Assembly: GCA_001695595.3 (NCBI GenBank)
Contig: MBPM02000025.1
Coordinates: 620,001-684,000 of the forward strand
Source of the DNA: Plasmopara viticola
Lineage: Eukaryota > Oomycota > Peronosporomycetes > Peronosporales > Peronosporaceae
Direction of reading: 5' to 3'
DNA: 64,000 nt
A program made the position numbers and the translations under genes. The notes beneath the pieces are model-generated. The model ran no database searches. It had not been told where the DNA came from and was given only the letters and a program-made list of their open reading frames with translations. Below, piece by piece: positions 55,512 to 64,000 of the stretch. How positions within the stretch are numbered: position 1 is the stretch's first letter; every line of letters begins with the position of its first letter.

Positions 55512-57200
55512 AACTGATTCAAACGCGAACACGCCGGATGAGCGTGATCGACAGAAAAAGGAGTAGGAGCGGTCAGAGAATAAGGAAGCTGGTTGCTTTA
55601 AAAAATATTCGCGGTACTTGCTCATCTATCTTCTCCTTTATTATATCCCAATTAGTGCATTGCCGAGCCTAATGTTTATTCCATAAATTTCTGCAAGAGC
55701 AAAACGTGAGCTTATCATACGAGGCACTGCTGTTCGTCATAACAAAATAGGCAGGTGTGGGAAATGTGACAGAGGCTTCTGCGACTCAGAATCAGATGGG
55801 TGGATTAATTCAACCTGGGTTTAGATTTATGCTAAGAAATTGGTACTGCCCACCAAATAGTCCTGTAAATGGAATTTTGGCTCGATATTTCTTACGATTA
55901 GACCATTTCAGTAGTGCAAGAACGAATATCTCAAACACGCTTATAACAAAGTAGCTTAAATGAGAAAAAGAACCACTAACCGTGATACTAGAAGCCCAGT
56001 TGCAGAATCTGTAATCAAGTCTATTCGGTATTTAAAAATAAATATATAGCTCTATTTATATAACTCAGGCAATCACAATGTAATCATTACGAGCGTCGGT
56101 TGCATCAGCAACTTCGAACAATAAAGCGCCATCGTAACGAACACATGAGAAAAGCTTTAAACGAATTGGCGCCATCGTCTTAGGCATCTTCAGTAGTTCC
56201 CGCATTTAAACTAATGTCAATTTTACGTGCCGTTTTTCTTCTCGACCTTTTAGATTTACGGTTGTTTTTCATTGTAACTAAAGTGTTTTTTTGTGGAGCA
56301 GCGGATAATCTTGCTTTACCATGAAAATTACTGCCTTGTGTAATGTTCGTTAAGACCATTACAGCGTAGTTAGACTCAATTGTTTGCCGTAACTGCGGCA
56401 ACCCTAAAAATATAAGATTATCGGTCTGCGCACAAAACATGTACCAGAGTCTGTCGTGCTTGTTTCGTCAATAATTCGCATTCGCTCAGTGGAACTGCCA
56501 GCAAATGTTACCCATCTGCGTATATTATCCCAGCTGTTTCTCCGCACATCCACCTGAAAGTTCAGCCAGATTTCACGATGGAATCTTCTGCCTCTCAGGC
56601 GGCTACAATCAACCCACTGAGCCCTCCTGCACCTCTTCAACACCTGACGTCATGATGTTGGATGAGGATTTGACACTATGTATGGCCTACGATGCAAGTG
56701 ACCATTGTCGGATCATGTTGACTAAGGTCTAACCGCTGTGGTATGATCACTTACCACCATAGGTTGTTCAATCAATAGCAATTCTTCGCCACGGTGACGG
56801 CGACAAAGGAAAAAACTTATGTCACTTCTGCCACGCCAGTGTAATACCAGAGTAAATCCAGTATGTTTCATTTACAAGGTGTAAGAATGGTACGCCATTC
56901 CAAAAAAAAAAACTCATACTTTCGGCCATGGCATCGTTTGAGCGCCTTGCTATCCTGGCAAATGACCGTAAAATATGCTTGAAACTTGTTTGTATCCATG
57001 CTCCAACACGACTATTAATTGCTGTGTACTTAAACCCATTCCGCTTGTTTCATAATATAATTCAGTCATCTGGACTAATCACCATTTATATCATATTTTC
57101 GCCAGTCGCTGTACAAAGTTGAAAAGAAAAAGCTTGCGAGCTCTGTAGCAACTAAGTGCCCAGAAGGCATTCATTTACCTGACTTTGTACACGCTACACT
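55512..57200. other. Intergenic stretch, no supported gene
   Basis: About 1.7 kb. Minus-strand ORFs at 56643-56404 and 56440-56180 are basic and might be transposon debris, but I see no catalytic motif. Confidence 0.45.
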
Positions 57201-59288
57201 TTAGCCTGCTGGTCGTCGTGCATCATTGTTGCCGAGGGATCCAAGCACGTGGTTGTTCTGGAGAGCCCACATCTCGGCGTATTTGCCTTCTACGTCACGT
57301 AGCAGCTCTTCATGCGAGCCTTGCTGGATCACGCGACCTTTATCAAACACGATAATCTCGTCGGCATTTTGAATGGTGGACAAACGATGGGCAATGATAA
57401 GCGAAGTGCGGTTCATGCCAATTGACGCGAGCTCTCGCACAATCTCAGACTCGGTCTCCGAGTCGAGGGCGCTCGTGGCCTCGTCAAAGAGCAGAATCGA
57501 GGAGTCCTTGAGCATCGCGCGCGCGATCGAGACACGCTGCTTCTCACCGCCTGATAGCTTTAATCCACGCTCACCCACACGAGTATTGTATCCTTCGGGA
57601 AACGTCTCGATTGATTGGTGAATCTGGGAGACACGCGCGGCATGCATCACCTCGGTCGATGTCGCACTGAGACGGCCGTAGTTAATGTTGTAAAAGATCG
57701 TGTCGTTGAATAACACAGTATCTTGCGGAACAATAGCAATCGCCTGACGAAGCTCGTTCAAATCTAGCTGACGAATGTCCTTTCCATCGATCAGAATCGA
57801 TCCTTTTTGTGGGTCATAGAAACGGTAGAGCAACCGAAGCACCGTGGATTTACCGGACCCACTCGTGCCAACAATAGCCACACGCTTCCCTGCATCCACC
57901 TTAAACGACGCGTTTCGTAAAATTGGCAGTTCCGAACGATATCCAAAGTCTACACTGCGAAACTCGATCGATTTGGGCTCCATTCCGGATAAACTGAGGG
58001 TCTTCATTGAGTTTGTAATCACTGGTGTCACCGAACCAAGCTTGAACATTGATTCCATGTCGGTCACTGACTGGCGCACTTCACGGTAGATACTACCAAT
58101 AAAGTTTAGCGGAATGGACAGCTGGAATAGCAAGCCATTGACCAGTACCAAGTCACCGACCGTAAGTGTCCCGGCAGCAATGCCTTCGCACGCCATGTAC
58201 ATGATAGCAGTAAGCCCAACGCTAAAGATTCCATTTTGTCCGGCATTCAGCATGGCAAGAGACGTCTGTGTCTTCAAAGCTGCTTTCTGATACCCTTTCA
58301 ACGAGTCGTCGTACCGCTTCGTCTCGTGTTCTTCATTGTTAAAGTATTTGACCGTCTCATAGTTCATTAACGAATCAATCACCTTTGCGCCCGCTTCATT
58401 TTCAAGCCGATTCATTTCACGACGAATTTCGTCGCGCCATTGGGTAACGAGGACTGTAAATGCTGTATACGCAGAGAGTGTACCGAGCGTCACGCCTGCA
58501 TATGGCAGTCCAAAGCTCGTTGCCATCATTGTACTAACGAGGCCAATCTCAAGGACCGTGGGCACGACACGAAACGCCATTGCACGTAACACAAAGTCAA
58601 TCGAGCGCGAGCCACGGTCAATGATTCGGGAGAGAGCTCCTGTTTGTCGATCCAAATGAAACTTGAGATCCATGGCGTGTAGGTGCTTGAACACTCGCAC
58701 TGCTACCTTGCGAATGGTCTTTTGGGCCACAGTCGCGAACACGGCGTTCGCCAATTCGGACGATGCGCTGGCACTGAACCGAGCGATGCCGTACCCCAGT
58801 ACCATTGCCAGTGGTACCGCAACTTCAGGGGACCCAGCGAGTGCCGATGAAGCGTCGCCCAAGCTATTCACCAAATCTTTAAATATAAATGGCACTTGAA
58901 TCGTCAGCGCTTTCGAGGCTACGACAAGGCCTGCCGAGATCAGCACCTTCTGCTTGATCTCCTTGGCCTCTTTCAAGTTTCCACTCGGGCACAGGTGGCT
59001 GACGAGGATACGCAGAATGTCACGGGATGTGTTTGGAGGTCGATTCACTTCAGTACCTTGCACTGCCTTGGTCGTTGCATGCTGCATTGCAAAAGCCTTC
59101 TTGGTGTCGTTGTCCGACGACGTCGAGAAGTTTGGCGCACAATTGCCTAGCGCCGGGAAGAGACGTAATCTAGGACGTTGTCGGTGAAGCTTTGTCCATA
59201 GCGATACAGAAGAAGAAGTGGCGAGGCGTATGGAGATCAGATGCCGCTGGCCGCGCAAGAGATTGCTGCTCCCGTAGAGCATCGCCAT
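57201..59288 (-). CDS. ATM1: Mitochondrial ABC half-transporter, Atm1/ABCB7 type
   Basis: A 695-aa intronless protein. The N-terminal about 80 residues are rich in R, S and L with few acidic residues, as in a mitochondrial presequence. Six membrane segments span about 115-400 and contain the Atm1/ABCB7 signature [11 protein letters not shown] (about 310-320). The nucleotide-binding domain has Walker [10 protein letters not shown] (about 474-482), the Q-loop in IAIVPQDT, the ABC signature LSGGEKQR, Walker [13 protein letters not shown] and the H-loop IIAHRLST. The family exports a glutathione-linked sulfur compound from the matrix for cytosolic Fe-S cluster assembly. It works as a homodimer in the inner membrane. 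The frame is open to a TTG three codons upstream; ATG 59288 is the first ATG in frame. All motifs are intact. Confidence 0.95.
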   Translation of the reverse strand: MAMLYGSSNLLRGQRHLISIRLATSSSVSLWTKLHRQRPRLRLFPALGNCAPNFSTSSDNDTKKAFAMQHATTKAVQGTEVNRPPNTSRDILRILVSHLCPSGNLKEAKEIKQKVLISAGLVVASKALTIQVPFIFKDLVNSLGDASSALAGSPEVAVPLAMVLGYGIARFSASASSELANAVFATVAQKTIRKVAVRVFKHLHAMDLKFHLDRQTGALSRIIDRGSRSIDFVLRAMAFRVVPTVLEIGLVSTMMATSFGLPYAGVTLGTLSAYTAFTVLVTQWRDEIRREMNRLENEAGAKVIDSLMNYETVKYFNNEEHETKRYDDSLKGYQKAALKTQTSLAMLNAGQNGIFSVGLTAIMYMACEGIAAGTLTVGDLVLVNGLLFQLSIPLNFIGSIYREVRQSVTDMESMFKLGSVTPVITNSMKTLSLSGMEPKSIEFRSVDFGYRSELPILRNASFKVDAGKRVAIVGTSGSGKSTVLRLLYRFYDPQKGSILIDGKDIRQLDLNELRQAIAIVPQDTVLFNDTIFYNINYGRLSATSTEVMHAARVSQIHQSIETFPEGYNTRVGERGLKLSGGEKQRVSIARAMLKDSSILLFDEATSALDSETESEIVRELASIGMNRTSLIIAHRLSTIQNADEIIVFDKGRVIQQGSHEELLRDVEGKYAEMWALQNNHVLGSLGNNDARRPAG

Positions 59289-62249
59289 GACGTGCAAGAT
59301 TGGAAGTCATGAGCTACTACTTATGTAATCTGGATGTGCTTTATGGTAGGTTTGTAACTCAGTTTTATAAAAACGTGGTCTATATGATATTATAGAGATA
59401 TTGAGGGAGGCAGGAAATTCGTACGTTGAAGTTGGTGCATCACCTTTGCGATTGAGTCGTTTAGCTTATTGCTTGATCAGCTCATTGAACCCCTAGCTTT
59501 GGAAAAGGTGGCTGTTTAGCAGCCGAGGGACTTTTATGAGATCGTTGTGACAAAGTTAAGTATGATCGTAGCTGAAAATATAAAGGAGAGTTGTTTACTG
59601 TGGCAACACGCGCCTATCTTGAAAAAATCGGCACTTCTTTGCAATGATAGGACCAAGCTTAATTATTATGGGCGGCACCGTCGAACCATACATTAGATAG
59701 ATTTTATTCATTGTAATTTTACATTTTATCAACACATCGTCGCGTCACATGCGGGACAGTGTGATTCAGCAGTCCAAAAAATGCTATGGATTGATCTGCT
59801 ATAATAATTTTGATTAGGAAATCATGCACTATAGTGGTTAAAATATTCGCGGAGAAAACAATAGACGTCACCAAGTATATCCTTCCGACTTTAATGGTAG
59901 AGAGATCGGCGAGAAAGGTGGTCAAAAGCAAAGAAGCTAGAATAAACGATAAAGAATCTTGATGTCCTGATAGATGGGAGTATGACAGGCTTTTGTCAGC
60001 AACTATCGACAAGTGCTTCATAGCATTACACAAAAACATGCAGATAGCTATAGCGCTGGAGGAAGTGACACGAGCTCCAGTGCGTCCGAGATGAGATATC
60101 CAAGGCTCAACCTTATTTGCTTTGCTGGAGACGAAAGGTCACATGGTGAAAAACAACCGGCTATAAGCTAAATGCTAGAGCCTTGTCGATAATCGTATCT
60201 TGTACCACTTTACGGCTTAGAGCCTTACCTCGTGGACGATTATGATACAGCTTGGACCTCAGAATTCGGACCTAGTCCACACACGCATGGAACAAAGACA
60301 ACAAATTTCTAAGACATTAAATATAGCCACATAAAGATCGCTACTTCTGTGGCTTCCGAGCTAGTAGCTATACATGGTTGCCATGCGCGGGTGCAAACAC
60401 CAGATATACGTATATATAATGGCATTCGGAGGATGAGGCAGCGCCAGTAAAAAAATACTCCTGTTCACAAACCAATAATATTTTTGCAAAGTTATGGAAA
60501 AAAATTAACAATTGCAGGATGCTTTTCCAGCTGCCGAAACATCGCTAAGTGTGTTGCATATGGTGATAACTTTTCAGGACGAAGTGGTCCAAATGATGGC
60601 GAATGGCTACAGAGCTTAAGTACGAAACGAGCAAATTATTTATTATAGGAAAGAAATAAGACTCGATGCTGCAACGAAACACTTCGCTCTTTGCTTAATC
60701 AAACATTTTGTACGTGATGTTCATTAAACGAGATGTAACTATCGAAGATGAACTAAAATTATCAAGTAGCACAATTACTTGCATCCTTCTATCGGCCAAG
60801 ACATAGCAAAGTAATGTCTAAGCAAACAAAGTTGTAGATAACCGTAACAATGCAAACGGAATGAAAAGCGAATGCTAGTCGCGATTGACACGTCTATGTT
60901 TCTCCGGTCATTCTACCAAATTAAGTGGCCAAATCATTTCAATGTTTGCAAGAAGCCTTCAGCAGAGTACAATTGCCCCTCGGCACTTTAACGTTGGTTT
61001 TTAAAACTATTTAGATATATTATACTTATGTCTCAACAAAATACTTAGTAGTATTTCTCAAGCAATCAACCTTTTTGATTTACATTGATAAAGACAAACC
61101 CTTATTGAGTCACAGGGACACTGTAAAATGATACAGTTGCGGAGTACGTTTCTTGGAGGGTTTATTGTCGTTTGAATTTAAGCTACAAGGATCGCAAAGT
61201 CAGGGGTGGAAAATTGATTGTTGCTTAAAGCATATAGAGTAGTAACATGAAGTGGAGAGCACTCAAATATTCTTGTCTTGCTACAGCCTAATTGGCGGCT
61301 CTCAGCCATCTGCTTTTATAGATATAGGCTGCCATCTTCTCTATACGCCATTTAGATTTTCTAAGATCCTGGATGATTTAGAGCTTATAGAAATCTTTTA
61401 CTCCAAACGTCTGAACATTGATTTCTCGTTCAAGATTTTGCAGCCACAGAATTTTGCGATTAGTACCATTGATATCGTATATTTAAAAAAATGTATTTAA
61501 ATAACGGAGCTGTCCACATGCGGGTAACGACAGTTACGTCACATGACCTGCCTTCGATAAGATTCCAAATTTGAACGACGGCTTTCATCTACTCATTTTT
61601 GTCCAATAAATGCCGATGAGTCCGGACTTCTACTCCAGATTCTCCATGGTCTCCCAAGTGGCTTCAATCTTGGTTTTACAAATTATCACATCTTCTACCG
61701 CGGGATCAACGGTGCTTGTTGATGCTTCCAACGATTTTTCTTTGGAGCCATCGGCCAACATGACCTTATTCACCTTTTTCTTACGCTTGGGTTCGTTGCG
61801 ATATAACTTTTACAGTAAAGTTTGCAAAATTGGATGCAGCTTGATTTCTTCAGTAAGAAAGACCTATAAGAATCGTGCAATAACTCCTTAATGATTGGAA
61901 AGAGACAAGATATATTGGCGCGATTTTGGTGTGATTGAGCAAATCCTTTTTGGAGGAACCCCCAAAGTTTGCCGTTTAAACGCATCATGTCACGACAAAT
62001 CTGTTTCTGTCGTAATAGTACCCCATGCACTCGTATGCTTCGCTCATCTAGTTCTGTACGACCTCGAAAAAAGTATCGTCACGATGTAGAAGCTCATGAG
62101 CTGATAAATTTTGGATCAGATGCCACATCATTAGACAAACATGATTTGTTCTGCTTTAAAGGGTGTCATTTCAATCGTAATGCCTACGCGCTACTTATAG
62201 GCTTTCGTCACCGAATGCAGGGATTCTTTTTTTAGTTTTTTCATGCTGG
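59289..62249. other. Gene-poor stretch
   Basis: No supported gene. ORFs up to 106 codons are AT-rich and without motifs. The minus-strand ORF at 62030-61770 may be a continuation of the gypsy relic to its right, but I cannot show it. Confidence 0.45.
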
Positions 62250-62560
62250 ATTGATAAAATATCAGAGATGTTTTTCGATGAGACGGTTAGTTCTTTCCAT
62301 TTGTCCCCATCTGTTTGCGGCCTAAAATTGGAGACATATTGTGCTGCGTTTCCATAGCAGACGCGACTGCTAATAACAACCTGGATGTAACCTTGGTGTC
62401 TCTGTCAGGACCAATAAATTTTGGCATTCCAAGGCCTTTTTATAATTATTGACGAAGACCTTTGAGAACTCTACATTATCGTCTGTTGTCTCCGTTTTGA
62501 TGTTCTTAGCCTTTTTTTTGGCTGAATGAAAATTTTGTATTTGATACAGATCAAACGCAA
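62250..62560 (-). mobile_element. Ty3/gypsy integrase relic
   Basis: On the minus strand, pieces read FSKVFVNNYKKALECQN, then in the next frame GMPKFIGPDRDTKVTSRLLL, then in another frame RPQTDGDKWKE (62323-62291). They follow the order of a gypsy integrase core (GLPKSIVSDRDxxFTS...HPQTDGQTE). Frameshifts make it inactive. The second catalytic Asp survives in DRD. Confidence 0.62.
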
Positions 62561-64000
62561 ATCTCTAAGAAATACATCTGCGAAACCTTTCTTCGATCCA
62601 CTTTGGCATCCAAATTACCAGTTACCGCATCAAGGATCGTTACCAAGAATTCACTAGCACAATTTGTGCTGGTCCTCGTTCTGCCTTTAATTCACTTGCA
62701 CGTAAAGGCTACATTAAAATTGCTTTCCATACTAGGCGAGTCGGCAAGAAAATGACAGTGACGTCAATGTCATTGCTCTGCAACGTTTGTGCGCAACAAA
62801 AAAAGCAGCAAATTTGCATATAGTCAGCGCAAGCACCTCTGTGGCGAAAGAGAGGCCTTATGTTTTATTGTGTAATTAGGCGTGGTCTGCAACACGATAA
62901 ACAAGCTCAGCGATTATCAGTCGATTTTGACATTCACGACCACACGCACAAACCATTTACGGATTTAGCTGTTCATCAGCAAAGATGCACGGCGATAGAA
63001 GGTCAACGAGTTGCAATTAAGCGGTAATGAAACGGCGAAAATTTGTGCCGTCGTGGGGTTACAATAACTCCAAGAGATGTCACCAAGTCAAGCAAGCAGA
63101 GCGCCTGCACATCCTGGCTTTATTTGTCGCTTTTTGCCCTGCTCGGCAACATCGAAGACCGCTTTAACCCGTATTTTGTGTACAAATTGGCGACTAATGG
63201 TAATTGGCACACCTGCTGATCACATCCTCTTCTGCCAAATAAGTTTGCTGCCGATTAAGCACTGGAAGGGTGTGGCTGATCGACTCGACCTGAAAAAACG
63301 ATTTTAAGATAGACTTAGTCTTTAGAGTAATTAAGGTTGTAAACTATTAGGAGTTGAACATCAATCGCAATCATGGCACAATAGTCACAGGCTATACAAA
63401 ATCCACCAATTTAAAACTTTGTGATTTATCCTTGAAACACGTGGTCGAAGTCACGGCCAATTCATCAGACGTTCACCTTTGCGTGCGGCTTCGAAGCTAG
63501 GACGCACACAGAAGATAACCTCTGAGCGTTGCAGCACATGCAGCATTTTTTTGCTACTTCCTTGACATTACTAAAGTTGTTAATTACCGATCTAAGACTG
63601 GCATTGAAGAGAGCTTTGACAACCGCTTCTTAAACAACGGCAATGTCGTGCTCCCTTTGTGCTGATGGTTCATCCGCAAAAAAACGCTTTGTTCTAAAGA
63701 GAAATACATTTGCAAATGCCGCCGCTTTCAAAGTTCTTGTGCAGCACTAAATCAGCTTGGTGGGGTCAAAACTTGAAGTCACATACAGTCAACAGGTGAT
63801 TAGGATGCTTAAATTTGTACGCATTACGTCATCCTTGACTTTAAATTGGCTTTGTCTGCCGTCACCTGCAAGATTATTATTGCAGCCTTGAATATAGCAT
63901 AAAAATACCGATTGCGGCTTGGTGTGTCGTTGAAGAACGATGAGGACAATCACGCAAAGTATTACGGTTAAATTATTTCAGCGATTAAATTGCCGTGCAG
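62561..64000. other. Gene-poor stretch to window end
   Basis: No supported gene. The 76-codon ORF at 63077-63307 has no motif. Confidence 0.45.

Noticed and set aside
56180..56643. Basic minus-strand ORFs, possible transposase
   Set aside because: No catalytic triad or zinc finger could be identified.
61610..62030. ORFs that could be a copia-type polyprotein
   Set aside because: Fragments such as KGFAQ are too short and out of context; only the integrase piece to the right is convincing.
1..64000. tRNA genes and CRISPR arrays
   Set aside because: GGTTCGA-like boxes (for example 18008, 23545) lack a matching A box and cloverleaf; no spaced direct repeats were seen.

Overview
The window is nuclear DNA of an oomycete, most likely Phytophthora or a close downy-mildew relative. 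Three things point there: secreted multi-domain Kazal inhibitors (EPI type); compact genes with short GT-AG introns (55-84 bp) or none, in repeat-rich DNA; and a decayed rDNA piece at about 40.47-41.15 kb whose 18S end, ITS1, 5.8S and ITS2 resemble Peronosporaceae sequences from memory.

Layout. 1-6.5 kb: a decayed non-LTR (LINE-like) retrotransposon on the minus strand, cut by the window edge. 7.3-14.4 kb: a gene island with a two-Kazal secreted protein, a fused aminodeoxychorismate synthase (PabA-PabB), an FKBP-type prolyl isomerase with a charged coiled coil, and a five-Kazal secreted protein. 14.4-25.2 kb: gene-poor, with a tandem repeat and a Ty3/gypsy relic. 25.2-35.6 kb: a dense housekeeping island with an AGC kinase that also carries a FYVE-like finger, SF3B2 of the U2 snRNP, a mini CstF64-like protein, a PARN-like deadenylase divergent from it, a DHHC acyltransferase and a nucleoplasmin-fold protein. 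35.6-41.6 kb: gene-poor, with a BED-finger (hAT-like) relic, the rDNA relic and a stranded exon-like ORF. 41.6-47.7 kb: a second copy of the same LINE, inverted relative to the first. 48-54.5 kb: gene-poor, with a foldback hairpin and a GC-rich island. 54.5-59.3 kb: a secreted endonuclease/exonuclease/phosphatase-fold protein and a mitochondrial Atm1/ABCB7 transporter. 59.3-64 kb: no intact gene; a second gypsy integrase relic.

Biology. Several genes of the central island act on RNA: splicing (SF3B2), 3'-end processing (CstF64-like) and poly(A) removal (PARN-like), but they are divergent or spaced single genes rather than an operon. The secreted proteins (two Kazal proteins and the nuclease-fold protein) sit at the edges of gene islands beside repeats, and all three have an oomycete Inr-like core promoter 38-54 bp upstream of the ATG. 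I found no single new multi-gene system. The best leads are the lipid-finger AGC kinase with an Arb2-like N-terminal region, the RRM-less CstF64-like protein sharing a 65-bp promoter with a PARN-like nuclease, the varied reactive sites of the Kazal proteins, and the orphan rDNA relic. Exon boundaries were placed by hand from splice consensus and reading frame; no database search was run.
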